Positions 1 to 8,168 of a DNA stretch of 64,000 nucleotides are shown one piece after another; the stretch's first letter is position 1, and every line of letters begins with the position of its first letter. A program made the position numbers and the translations under genes. The notes beneath the pieces were generated by a model that was not told where the DNA came from, searched no databases, and saw only the letters and a list, made by a program, of their open reading frames with translations. The stretch is from Aromatoleum toluclasticum ATCC 700605 (lineage in GTDB: Bacteria > Pseudomonadota > Gammaproteobacteria > Burkholderiales > Rhodocyclaceae): NCBI RefSeq assembly GCF_000378245.1, contig NZ_KB899491.1:372001-436000 (forward strand), given 5' to 3'.

Positions 1-161
1 TTGGGCAGGGAATCGGTGTCGGATGCACCGAGTTGCCGTGCGGCCTTGCGCTTGGCGAAGCCGAAATCGGAGATGCCGTCTTCGGCCATCATGCGGGCCG
101 CCGCGGCGGCGATTTCACGCCTCAGGGTCGCGGAGCGGGATGGAGGCACGCGGAATGTCAT
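1..161 (-). CDS. N-terminal part of a conserved hypothetical protein, cut by the window edge
   Basis: The minus strand reads from an ATG at 161 without a stop to the left edge, giving 53 complete codons that begin MTFRVPPSRSATLRREI. The segment is rich in Ala and Arg and holds a short helical stretch (MMAEDGISDFGFAKRKAARQ). It resembles, from memory, the N-terminus of a betaproteobacterial nucleotidyltransferase-like protein found beside mpl, but the catalytic part is outside the window, so function stays open. It diverges from mpl across a palindromic promoter region. The overlapping plus-strand frame that runs into mpl is not a sensible protein. Confidence 0.55.
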   Translation of the reverse strand, partial: MTFRVPPSRSATLRREIAAAAARMMAEDGISDFGFAKRKAARQLGASDTDSLP

Positions 162-180
162 GGTCGCGAGTCCGGCTGAG

Positions 181-215
181 GGTCCGTGTAGAATGCGCAC
201 CATTCTACACGGACC
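181..215. promoter_or_regulatory. Perfect palindrome with mirrored TAGAAT -10 boxes between divergent genes
   Basis: Bases 181-195 (ggtccgtgtagaatg) and 201-215 are exact reverse complements around a 5-base centre (cgcac). Each arm carries TAGAAT, on the plus strand at 189-194 and on the minus strand at 207-202. TAGAAT is a common -10 form in this group and the site lies between two divergent starts (161 and 259). No good -35 is seen at 17 bp on either side, so promoter function is inferred from the -10 boxes and position. Confidence 0.5.
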
Positions 216-258
216 GGTTTCAGGCACATTGCAGCGGTCCGTCAGTCCCGGAGTTTCG

Positions 259-1608
259 ATGCACATCCACATCCTTGGAATCTGCGGCACCTTCATGGGT
301 GGCGTGGCGCTGCTCGCGCGTTCGGCCGGTCACAAGGTGACCGGTTGCGACGCGAACGTCTATCCGCCGATGAGCGTCCAGCTCGAAGCGCAGGGCATCG
401 GCCTGACGGAAGGCTACGATGCGTCGCAGATCGACCTTGCGCCCGACGTGTTCGTCATCGGCAATGCCATCTCGCGCGGCAATCCGCTGCTGGAGGCCAT
501 CCTCGAGCGCGGGCTCCCCTACGTGTCCGGTCCTCAATGGCTCGCCGAGCACGTCCTCCAGGGGCGCTGGGTGTTGGCCGTCGCGGGCACGCACGGCAAG
601 ACGACGACAACCTCCATGCTCGCGTGGATGCTGGAGGACGCAGGGCTGAATCCCGGCTTCCTCGTCGGCGGCGTGCCGGGCAACTTCGGCGTGTCGGCGC
701 GCCTCACCGATTCGCCCTTCTTCGTCATCGAAGCGGACGAGTACGACACCGCGTTCTGCGACAAGCGCTCGAAGTTCGTGCATTACCGTCCGCGCACGGC
801 GATCCTCAACAATCTCGAATTCGACCACGCCGACATCTTTGCGGACCTCGCGGCGATCGAGACGCAGTTCCATCATCTCGTGCGCACGATTCCGACATCT
901 GGCCGTATCGTCGCCAATGCTGCCGAAGAGAGCCTGAAGCGCGTGCTGGCGCGCGGCTGCTGGTCCGAGCTGGAGTGGTTCGGCGATGCGTCGCAGTGGT
1001 CGGCCGAGCCGGGTGCGGATGAGGGCGAGGCCGTGTTCAGGCTGCGCGGGGAGGAGGTCGGGCGTATCGCGATGCCGATGTCCGGGAGCCACAACCGCGG
1101 CAATGCGCTGGCGGCCATCGCTGCGGCCCGCCATGTCGGCGTGACGCCGACGCAGGCCATCGCGAGCCTTGCGCGTTTCCAGGGGATCAAGCGTCGCATG
1201 GAGGTGCGCGGGAGTGTGGGCGGGATTACCGTCTATGACGATTTCGCCCACCATCCGACGGCGATTGCACTGACGGTCGAAGGGCTGCGCAAACGTGAAT
1301 CGCAGGGGCGCATCCTCGCGGTGCTCGAGCCGCGCTCGAACACAATGAAGCTAGGGGTAATGAAGAGTCGGCTGCCGGAAAGCCTGGCGCTGGCCGATCG
1401 CGTCTTCTGCTACGCGAACGGCTTGGGCTGGGATGCAGGCGAAGCGCTGGCGCCACTGGGCGGGCGGGCCGGCGCCTTCGATTCGCTGGAAGAGCTGGTC
1501 GCTGCGGTCGTCGCCGAGGCGCGCTCCGGCGATCACGTGCTGGTCATGAGCAACGGTGGTTTCGGCGGCGTGCACGACAAGCTGCTCGCCGCGCTGCAGG
1601 CACGGTGA
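259..1608 (+). CDS. mpl: UDP-N-acetylmuramate:L-Ala-gamma-D-Glu-meso-DAP ligase
   Basis: This is the murein tripeptide ligase of cell wall recycling. It joins tripeptide recovered from old peptidoglycan to UDP-MurNAc in the cytoplasm. The 449-residue product starts MHIHILGICGTFMGG and carries the Mur-ligase P-loop GTHGKTTT at residues 110-117, followed by a VIEADEYDTAF motif and a DFAHHPTA motif typical of Mpl. Mpl rather than MurC is chosen because of the IHILGICGTFMG start and because a separate full murC lies in the dcw cluster. The open frame extends 86 codons upstream, but that part covers the promoter palindrome and does not look like Mpl, so the ATG at 259 is used. Confidence 0.95.
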   Translation: MHIHILGICGTFMGGVALLARSAGHKVTGCDANVYPPMSVQLEAQGIGLTEGYDASQIDLAPDVFVIGNAISRGNPLLEAILERGLPYVSGPQWLAEHVLQGRWVLAVAGTHGKTTTTSMLAWMLEDAGLNPGFLVGGVPGNFGVSARLTDSPFFVIEADEYDTAFCDKRSKFVHYRPRTAILNNLEFDHADIFADLAAIETQFHHLVRTIPTSGRIVANAAEESLKRVLARGCWSELEWFGDASQWSAEPGADEGEAVFRLRGEEVGRIAMPMSGSHNRGNALAAIAAARHVGVTPTQAIASLARFQGIKRRMEVRGSVGGITVYDDFAHHPTAIALTVEGLRKRESQGRILAVLEPRSNTMKLGVMKSRLPESLALADRVFCYANGLGWDAGEALAPLGGRAGAFDSLEELVAAVVAEARSGDHVLVMSNGGFGGVHDKLLAALQAR

Positions 1609-1656
1609 TGTGCGGCGCTTGCGGGATCGGCGTCCCGCAAGCGCCCGGGCCTGACT

Positions 1657-2288
1657 TCAGTCCTTCTTGCCTTCGAGCTGGCGGGCCTGCTGGTCGGTGA
1701 TGTATTCGAACACCTTCACGACCTTGCGTACGCCATCCGTGCGGCGCGCCACCTCGGTGGCTGCGTCTGCCTCGCGGCGCGTCACGATGCCGAGCAGGAA
1801 CACGGTGCCGGCTTCGGTCACAACCTTGACGTGATTCGCGCTGAACTGCGCTGAATCGACGAAGCGGGCTTTCACCTTCGATGTGAGAAGCGAGTCGTTG
1901 CCGCGCGAGGTCATCGACGACGTGCCGGCGACCTGGATCTCATTGACGATACCCTTGACGTTGGCGATCCCGCTGGCGACGCGCTCGGCTTCGGCGCGAT
2001 GCGCCTCGGAGGGGGCTTCTCCGGTGAGTAGCACGTTGCGGTTGAAGGACGTCACGTTGATATGCACCGCGTCGCCGAGACGATCGCGCAGTGCGCTCGA
2101 GGTGCGCCATTCGATGCCTTCGTCCTCGACGTAGGCGCCCGAGGTGCGGCGGTCGGCGACCAGGGCCGCGCCCGCTCCGACTCCGCCCGCGACGAGCGGG
2201 AAGCAGCCCTGCAACAGCGGCAGCGTCGCCGCTGCGGCCAGGCCGAGAAGCAGGGTGCGCCGGCTGGCTTGGAGGGTCTTGTTGTTCA

Positions 2289-2289
<1 letters not shown>
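1657..2289 (-). CDS. dolP: BON-domain outer-membrane lipoprotein, DolP/YraP-like
   Basis: The 210-residue protein has a lipoprotein signal peptide ending in the lipobox LLQGC (Cys29) and two BON domains at about residues 60-125 and 132-200. In E. coli the equivalent DolP is an outer-membrane lipoprotein that binds anionic phospholipid and supports envelope integrity near the division site. Gene order supports this: it follows diaA/gmhA and yraN, as in the E. coli yra locus. Its ATG overlaps the TAA stop of the upstream gene by one base, so the two are probably translationally coupled. The signal peptide also contains SRRTLLL, close to a twin-arginine motif, so Tat export is possible. Confidence 0.88.
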
Positions 2290-2894
<605 letters not shown>

Positions 2895-3009
2895 TCACTT
2901 CTGTCGGGGACAAAAGTCTAGCATGAGGCGGCCACCGGCCCTGTCGCGGCCGCTTTGCGGCGCTAGTGTGCCGTGGGCTGTTCGGTTGTGGGGCCCTCCT
3001 TACAGACGC

Positions 3010-3429
3010 TTACCACGCGCCCGCGTCGAAGGCGCCGCGCAGCCACTCGATGCTGCTTTCGTCGAGTGCGCTCATCAGGACCGCGTCGAAGCGGCAGGGG
3101 TTTTGCGCGTAGCGGCGGCCGTCGCCCGCGAGCCACCAGCGGGCCGCGAGCACGATGCGCCGGCGCTTCGTCGCGGTGATGCTCGCCGCCGCGCCGCCGA
3201 AGCCGGGATTGCTGCGCAGGCGGACCTCGACGAACACCGCCGTGCCGCGGTCGAGGCAGATGAGATCGACTTCGCCGCCGCGGCAGTGCACGTTGCGTGC
3301 GATCACCGTCAGGCCCTTGCGCGCGAGGAACCGTCCGGCGAGCTCCTCGGCTGCCTTGCCGCGCCCTTGCGCGGGAGGCGTCGGCCGCCTGACAATGCCT
3401 TCCCTTCTGCTGCTTTTTCCGGTGTCCAT
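3010..3429 (-). CDS. yraN: UPF0102 family protein YraN (predicted nuclease fold)
   Basis: The 139-residue protein carries the family signature GGEVDLI followed by AVFVEVRLRS, which forms the D-(x)n-ExK-like core of a restriction-endonuclease fold. A GGAAASIT segment and a C-terminal CRFDAV motif are also typical of UPF0102. Its biochemical role is not established. The length fits the family (about 120-135 residues). The ATG at 3429 overlaps the ATG of the divergent rsmI within the shared tetramer CATG, so neither gene has a 5' untranslated region outside the other's coding sequence if both starts are right. Confidence 0.88.
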   Translation of the reverse strand: MDTGKSSRREGIVRRPTPPAQGRGKAAEELAGRFLARKGLTVIARNVHCRGGEVDLICLDRGTAVFVEVRLRSNPGFGGAAASITATKRRRIVLAARWWLAGDGRRYAQNPCRFDAVLMSALDESSIEWLRGAFDAGAW

Positions 3430-4288
3430 GTCGACCAGCCCGTCTCCGCTTTCAAGTACGCCGTCATTGTATGTGGTGGCGACGCCGCTCGGGAACCTTC
3501 AGGACGTCAGCATGCGTGCGCGGGGCGTGCTGGCAGAGGTCGGCGCGATCGCCGCCGAGGATACGCGTCACAGTCAGCGCCTGCTCGACGCGCTGGACGT
3601 CCACACGCGGCTCTTTCCGCTGCATGAGCACAACGAGCAGGCCGCCGTCGGGCAAGTGATCCGGATGCTGGAAGGGGGACAGCACGTCGCGCTGATCAGC
3701 GACGCCGGCACGCCGGCTATCTCGGACCCCGGTGCGCGGGCCGTCGCGCGCGTACGCGAGGCGGGCTTCCCGGTGGTGCCCGTTCCCGGTCCGTGTGCGG
3801 CCATCGCGGCGCTGTCCGCATCCGGTTTTGTCGACGACGGTTTTCGCTTCGTCGGCTTCCTGCCGGCCAGGCAGGCCGCGCGGCGTGCCCGGATCGAGGA
3901 GTTGCGTGCGCAGGAGGTGCCGCTGGTTTTCTACGAATCGCCTCATCGCATCGCCGAATGCGTCGACGATCTCGCGGCCGTGCTGGAGCCGTCGCGCGAC
4001 ATCGTGATCGCGCGCGAAATCACGAAGATCTATGAGCAGATCGCCCGCATGCCGTTGGGTGAGGCGCCGGCGTGGCTGGCGGCCGATGCGAACCGTTGCC
4101 GCGGTGAGTTCGTGCTGATCGTTGCCGGTGCGCCCGCTGCCGAGGGGCTCGGTGCGGATGCCGAACGCACCCTGGCGCTGCTGCTGGAGGAACTACCGCT
4201 AAAGACAGCCGCGCGGCTTGCCGCGGACATCACCGGCGCGCCGCGCAAGCAGCTGTATGCGCGCGCGCTGGAGCTGAAGGGCAGTTGA
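3428..4288 (+). CDS. rsmI: 16S rRNA (cytidine(1402)-2'-O)-methyltransferase
   Basis: RsmI methylates the ribose of C1402 in the decoding centre of 16S rRNA with SAM. The 286-residue product matches the E. coli protein in length and carries the tetrapyrrole-methylase fold motifs YVVATPLGNLQD near the N-terminus, AEDTRHSQRLL, LISDAGTPAISDPG and VPGPCAAIAALSASG. The start MSTSPSPLSS was chosen because the extended upstream frame is antisense to yraN. In E. coli lpoA sits beside rsmI and yraN; no lpoA is present here. Confidence 0.95.
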   Translation: MSTSPSPLSSTPSLYVVATPLGNLQDVSMRARGVLAEVGAIAAEDTRHSQRLLDALDVHTRLFPLHEHNEQAAVGQVIRMLEGGQHVALISDAGTPAISDPGARAVARVREAGFPVVPVPGPCAAIAALSASGFVDDGFRFVGFLPARQAARRARIEELRAQEVPLVFYESPHRIAECVDDLAAVLEPSRDIVIAREITKIYEQIARMPLGEAPAWLAADANRCRGEFVLIVAGAPAAEGLGADAERTLALLLEELPLKTAARLAADITGAPRKQLYARALELKGS

Positions 4289-4297
4289 GCCCGCATA

Positions 4298-4303
4298 TAT
4301 AAT
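4298..4303 (+). promoter_or_regulatory. Consensus -10 box (TATAAT) upstream of pyrC
   Basis: A perfect TATAAT lies 55 bases before the pyrC ATG, just after the rsmI stop. No convincing -35 hexamer is seen at the usual spacing, so the site is a candidate promoter only. Confidence 0.45.
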
Positions 4304-4357
4304 TGGCGCAAGTCGTTGGCGCAATCGAAGGCGCCCGCATCCCGATCCCGGAGCCCC

Positions 4358-5392
4358 ATGCACACCATTTCCCTTATCCGCCCCGACGACTGGCACCTGC
4401 ACGTGCGCGACGGCGCGGCGCTCGCGACTGTCGTGCCGCACACTGCGCAGCGCTTCGGCCGCGCGCTCATCATGCCCAACCTGCGGCCGCCCGTGACCAC
4501 CACGGCACAGGCCCTCGAATACCGCGACCGTATCCGCGCGGCGGTTCCGGCCGGCGTCGAGTTCGAGCCGCTGATGAGTCTCTACCTCACCGACAACATG
4601 GCGCCGGACGAAATCGACCGTGCCAGCGCGAGCGGCGCGGTGGTGGCGGTGAAACTCTATCCGGCAGGCGCGACGACCAATTCGGATGCGGGCGTGACCG
4701 CGATCGAGAAGGTCTATCCGGTGCTGGAGCGGATGGAGCGCGTCGGGATGGTGCTCTGCGTGCATGGTGAGGTGACGCAAGGCGACGTCGATGTCTTCGA
4801 CCGCGAGCAGGTGTTCATCGACCGTGTGCTCGCTCCGCTGACACAGAGATTTCCCGGACTGCGCGTCGTGTTCGAGCACATCACGACCGCCGATGCCGCC
4901 CAGTTCGTGAATGCGGCGGGCGACAACGTCGGTGCGACGATCACCGCCCACCACCTGCTGCTCAACCGCAACGCGATCTTCGCCGGCGGCATTCGGCCGC
5001 ATCATTACTGCCTGCCCGTGCTCAAGCGCGAGACCCACAGGCGCGCGCTGGTCGAGGCGGCGACCTCCGGTAGTGCGAAGTTCTTCCTCGGCACCGACTC
5101 GGCGCCGCATGCGCGCTCGACGAAAGAGGCCGGCTGCGGCTGTGCAGGCTGTTACACCGCGCACGCAGGGATCGAGTTGTATGCCGAGGTCTTCGAACAG
5201 GCTGGGGCGCTCGACCGACTCGAGGCGTTCGCGAGCCTCAATGGTCCGGCGTTCTATGGTTTGCAGCCCAATTCCGCGCGTATCACGCTGGTGAAGCAGG
5301 TGTGGGAGGTTCCGGCCGCCTACGATTATCTTGCCGGCGATCCGCTGGTGCCCCTGCGTGCCGGCGAGACCATCGCCTGGCGTCTGCTCTGA
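4358..5392 (+). CDS. pyrC: Dihydroorotase
   Basis: PyrC closes carbamoyl-aspartate to dihydroorotate in pyrimidine synthesis. The 344-residue product is the class II, E. coli-like form. It starts [19 protein letters not shown], with metal ligands H13 and H15, the carbamylated-lysine segment [12 protein letters not shown] (K99), metal-binding His in HGEVT and EHITT, and the catalytic GTDSAPHAR motif. An upstream in-frame ATG would add 14 unrelated residues. The start at 4358 matches the family N-terminus and is preceded by GGAG. Confidence 0.95.
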   Translation: MHTISLIRPDDWHLHVRDGAALATVVPHTAQRFGRALIMPNLRPPVTTTAQALEYRDRIRAAVPAGVEFEPLMSLYLTDNMAPDEIDRASASGAVVAVKLYPAGATTNSDAGVTAIEKVYPVLERMERVGMVLCVHGEVTQGDVDVFDREQVFIDRVLAPLTQRFPGLRVVFEHITTADAAQFVNAAGDNVGATITAHHLLLNRNAIFAGGIRPHHYCLPVLKRETHRRALVEAATSGSAKFFLGTDSAPHARSTKEAGCGCAGCYTAHAGIELYAEVFEQAGALDRLEAFASLNGPAFYGLQPNSARITLVKQVWEVPAAYDYLAGDPLVPLRAGETIAWRLL

Positions 5393-5404
5393 TCGGGAGT
5401 CCAT

Positions 5405-5824
5405 ATGCCGAGTGCCCGGACGAAAGCGATTGCTGCGCTGGCGATGTTGCCCATGCTTGCCGCGTGCGAGAACAGTGCGACCGCCTTCATGATCGAGGGG
5501 AGCCAGCACGCTCTGATTCTGGTGCGCGAGAAGCCGTACTTCTGGCAGAGCACGGTCAATCAGGCGCTCATCGCGTCGCGTCTGCCGCATTGCCAGAGGC
5601 GGATTCCGATTCATCCGGACGGTACCGAACTGACACCGATGGAGGTGTTCGAGGCGGGGGACCGCCTGTGGGCGCTCCGCCAGGGCAGTCGCTGGTACCT
5701 CGTCGGGACCGACAAGTGCCAGGTGCAGGACTGGGACAATGCCGCGGGTTCGGCTCCGGGCGCTGCGCTCGGGACCTTCCGCTTCAAGGACGGCGTTGCG
5801 ACCTTCATTCCCGCGGGCAAGTGA
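5405..5824 (+). CDS. Small putative lipoprotein of unknown function
   Basis: The 139-residue product has an N-terminal signal peptide with an MLAAC lipobox (Cys20), so it is predicted to be a lipoprotein exported to the periplasm. The mature part has a possible disulfide pair (HCQRR and DKCQVQDWDN) and ends with a FRFKDGVATFIPAGK strand. I recognise no family. It starts 12 bases after pyrC and may be co-transcribed with it. The rnpB promoter follows its stop codon almost directly. Confidence 0.72.
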   Translation: MPSARTKAIAALAMLPMLAACENSATAFMIEGSQHALILVREKPYFWQSTVNQALIASRLPHCQRRIPIHPDGTELTPMEVFEAGDRLWALRQGSRWYLVGTDKCQVQDWDNAAGSAPGAALGTFRFKDGVATFIPAGK

Positions 5825-5836
5825 GCGCGCGTCGCG

Positions 5837-5842
5837 TATAAT
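5837..5842 (+). promoter_or_regulatory. -10 box of rnpB
   Basis: TATAAT lies 8 bases before the predicted 5' end of the RNase P RNA, the expected distance from -10 to the start site. No clear -35 is visible. Confidence 0.6.
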
Positions 5843-5849
5843 CCGCAGC

Positions 5850-6233
5850 GGGAAGTTCGCCAGGCAGTCGCTGCGTACCTTGTGTGCGTGGAGGAAAGTC
5901 CGGGCCCCGCAGAGCAGGATGCCGGCTAACGGCCGGGCGCCGTGAGGCGACGGAAAGTGCAACAGAAAGCAAACCGCCGATGGCCTGTTCGCAGGCTCAG
6001 GTAAGGGTGAAATGGTGGGGTAAGAGCCCACCGCAGGACTGGCGACAGGACTGGCACGGCAAACCCCATCCGGGGCAAGGCCAAATAGGGGAGCAATGGC
6101 GTGGCTCGCGCTGCTCCCGGGTAGGCTGCTAGAGCGCCATGGCAACATGGCCCCCAGAGGAATGACTGCCCGGCGGTCGCGACCCAGGTCGCGGCCGTTC
6201 GACAGAACCCGGCTTATCGGCGAACTTCCCTTC
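5850..6233 (+). ncRNA. rnpB: RNase P RNA, bacterial type A
   Basis: This is the catalytic RNA of RNase P, which trims tRNA 5' ends. The universal core segments are present in order: gaggaaagtccgggc near 5890, aacagaaagcaaaccgccga near 5960, ggtaagggtgaaa near 6001, ggcaaaccccatccggggca near 6057, and gacagaacccggcttatcgg at 6201-6220. The ends close the P1 helix: 5850-5861 (gggaagttcgcc) pairs perfectly with 6219-6230. The 3' boundary is approximate. Open frames across this stretch are not genes. The RNA sits directly upstream of the dcw cluster. Confidence 0.96.
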
Positions 6234-6425
6234 TCCCGCCGAGCTGTTTTTCGCCACTTTAGTGTGCGTTTTCCCACACTTCCCCACTTCGGGTCCGTCC
6301 GGCGCTCGAGTCTCTACGTTTTTCTCATGAAGTTGCGCTATCTGCCTTGATTTTTCAGGGTTTATGGCGGCGCTTCGCTCGTTCATAAGTCATTGTGTAG
6401 CAACGGAAAACTCCCTGCGCGCGGC

Positions 6426-6454
6426 TTGACCCCCCAATTCCTTTACTCTAAAGT
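6426..6454 (+). promoter_or_regulatory. Promoter of the dcw cluster (Pmra)
   Basis: A -35-like TTGACC (6426-6431) and a -10-like TAAAGT (6449-6454) are separated by exactly 17 bp and lie about 75 bases before mraZ. The -10 overlaps the first of the GTGG repeats, the expected layout for autorepression by MraZ. The rest of the 6234-6425 stretch after rnpB shows only AT-richer sequence and a T-run, with no gene. Confidence 0.65.
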
Positions 6455-6487
6455 GGGGTCTGGTGGTGAAAAGTGGGTCGAAGTGGC
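6453..6487 (+). promoter_or_regulatory. MraZ operator: four GTGG boxes at 10-bp spacing
   Basis: GTGG occurs at 6453, 6463, 6473 and 6483, exactly one box per 10 bp, with further G or T after each. In E. coli and mycoplasmas MraZ binds three or four TGGG/GTGGG-type repeats separated by 5-6 bp upstream of its own gene. The array here overlaps the -10 and the likely start site, consistent with repression of the whole cluster. Confidence 0.8.
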
Positions 6488-6526
6488 ATATGCATGCTGC
6501 CTCGGCGGGCAAAATCAGGGGGTGGA

Positions 6527-6970
6527 ATGTTCCAGGGAGCCGCTGCGCTCAGTCTCGATGCCAAGGGTCGCGTTGCGATCCCCGCGCGGCATCGTGACGC
6601 CCTCGTTCCCGACGGGGCGCCGCTGGTCGTCACTGCCCATCCCCACAAGTGTCTGCTGGTCTATCCGCAAGCGGTCTGGGAGCCGATCCGCGCGCAGGTC
6701 GCGGCGATGCCCGGCCTCGATCCCGCCGCTGCCGCGCTCAAGCGTCTGCTGATCGGTTTTGCCCAGGAGGAAGAGCTCGATGGCGCGGGGCGTGTGCTGA
6801 TCGCCCCGTCGTCGCGTCAGTGGGCCGGGCTGGACAAGCAGGTGTGGCTGGTCGGGCAGGGAACCCACTTCGAATTGTGGTCGGATGCCGGCTGGCAGAA
6901 GCAGCAGGAGGCGATGCTGGCGCTTTCCGGCGCCGCCCTGCCGGCAGGATTCGAGAGCCTAGCGCTGTGA
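6527..6970 (+). CDS. mraZ: Transcriptional regulator MraZ
   Basis: MraZ is a ring-forming DNA-binding protein with two AbrB/SpoVT-like halves that represses the mra/dcw operon. The 147-residue product shows both half-sites with the DxxxR signature: [17 protein letters not shown] near the N-terminus and [16 protein letters not shown] about 70 residues later. The ATG at 6527 is preceded by GGGGGTGG and matches the family start [11 protein letters not shown]. The longer upstream frame would run through its own operator. Its stop overlaps the GTG start of rsmH (GTGA). Confidence 0.96.
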   Translation: MFQGAAALSLDAKGRVAIPARHRDALVPDGAPLVVTAHPHKCLLVYPQAVWEPIRAQVAAMPGLDPAAAALKRLLIGFAQEEELDGAGRVLIAPSSRQWAGLDKQVWLVGQGTHFELWSDAGWQKQQEAMLALSGAALPAGFESLAL

Positions 6971-7905
6971 GCCTTCAGCCCAAGCACGTGACCGTGCTCC
7001 TTTCCGAAGCTGTCGATGCGTTGGCGATCCGGCCCGACGGTGTCTATGTGGACGGCACCTTCGGTCGCGGTGGTCATAGCCGGGCGATTCTCGCGGCGCT
7101 GGGGCCGGAGGGGCGGCTCATCGCCTTCGATCGCGATCCGTCGGCGATCGAGGTCGGGCGTGAGATCGCCGATTCCCGTCTGACCCTCGTCCATGCGCCT
7201 TTCAGCTCGTTTGCCGAGGAACTCGACGACCTCGGCGTCAGCCGGGTTGACGGCGTGCTACTCGATCTTGGCGTGTCCTCTCCGCAGCTCGACGAGCCGG
7301 AGCGGGGCATGAGTTTCCGTTTCGATGCGCCGCTCGACATGCGTATGGACACGAGCCGCGGGCAGACCGTGGCGCAATGGCTGGCAGATGCGTCTGTCGC
7401 GCAAATCACGGAGGTACTCAGGGATTATGGGGAAGAACGGTTTGCTTATGCGATTGCAAAGGCGATTGCAGCTGCTCGGACAGGGGGGGCTGTTGCAACC
7501 ACTCGACAGCTTGCCGAGATCGTGGAAAAGGCGGTCCGCACACGCGAGCCGGGGCAGCACCCGGCGACCCGCAGTTTCCAGGCTCTACGGATTTTCATCA
7601 ATCAGGAGCTCGAAGAGCTTTCGCTGATCCTGCCGGATGCGGTGGCGCGACTGAAGCCGGGCGGGCGGCTCGCGGTGATCAGCTTTCATTCGCTCGAGGA
7701 TCGTATCGTCAAGCGTTTCATGCGTGACGAGTCGCGACCGCCGCAGCTGCCCTCGCGGTTGCCGGTGCGTGCCGCGGACCTGCCCAAGCCGCGTCTGGCG
7801 CTGGTCGGCAAGGCCGCCCGCCCGAGCGAGGCCGAGGTTGCGGCCAATCCGCGTGCCCGCAGCGCCGTGATGCGCGTGGCCGAGCGCACGGAGGCGCAGG
7901 CGTGA
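6967..7905 (+). CDS. rsmH: 16S rRNA (cytosine(1402)-N4)-methyltransferase
   Basis: RsmH (MraW) methylates the N4 position of C1402 in 16S rRNA, the same nucleotide whose ribose is methylated by RsmI, also encoded in this window. The 312-residue protein has the N-terminal [13 protein letters not shown], the SAM-binding [10 protein letters not shown] loop, [27 protein letters not shown] and the C-terminal [14 protein letters not shown] motif. The GTG start at 6967 overlaps the mraZ stop, and its own stop overlaps ftsL in the same way. Confidence 0.95.
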   Translation: MSLQPKHVTVLLSEAVDALAIRPDGVYVDGTFGRGGHSRAILAALGPEGRLIAFDRDPSAIEVGREIADSRLTLVHAPFSSFAEELDDLGVSRVDGVLLDLGVSSPQLDEPERGMSFRFDAPLDMRMDTSRGQTVAQWLADASVAQITEVLRDYGEERFAYAIAKAIAAARTGGAVATTRQLAEIVEKAVRTREPGQHPATRSFQALRIFINQELEELSLILPDAVARLKPGGRLAVISFHSLEDRIVKRFMRDESRPPQLPSRLPVRAADLPKPRLALVGKAARPSEAEVAANPRARSAVMRVAERTEAQA

Positions 7906-8168
7906 TCCGCACCGATGCCTTCCTCGTCGCGGTGGCGGTGGCGAGCGCGCTGGGCGTGGTCGCGTCGCAGCACCAGGCGCGCAAGCTGTTCTCGGAGCTC
8001 GAGCGCGAGCAGACCCGCGCTCACGGCCTCGAAGTGGAGTGGGACCAGTTGCAGCTCGAGCAGAGCACCTGGGCTGCCCATGCGCGCGTCGAGAAGATCG
8101 CCCGCGAGCGGATCGGGATGCGTGCTCCGGTGCCGGGGCAGGTCTTTTCGATCGAGGGGGCCAAATGA
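7902..8168 (+). CDS. ftsL: Cell division protein FtsL
   Basis: FtsL is a bitopic inner-membrane protein that forms the FtsQLB complex and activates FtsWI. The 88-residue product has one N-terminal membrane segment (about residues 5-22) followed by a heptad-like coiled coil (residues 25-65). Small size, position between rsmH and ftsI and topology identify it; sequence conservation is low in this family. It starts with GTG at 7902, overlapping the rsmH stop, and ends in an ATGA overlap with ftsI. Confidence 0.9.
   Translation: MIRTDAFLVAVAVASALGVVASQHQARKLFSELEREQTRAHGLEVEWDQLQLEQSTWAAHARVEKIARERIGMRAPVPGQVFSIEGAK

Noticed and set aside
1-258. N-terminal extension of mpl
   Set aside because: It crosses the palindromic promoter and an opposite-strand gene, and lacks Mpl similarity.
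4199-6277. Open frame of 692 codons on the minus strand
   Set aside because: It runs antisense to pyrC and through rnpB and has low-complexity Arg-rich composition. It is a by-product of high GC content.
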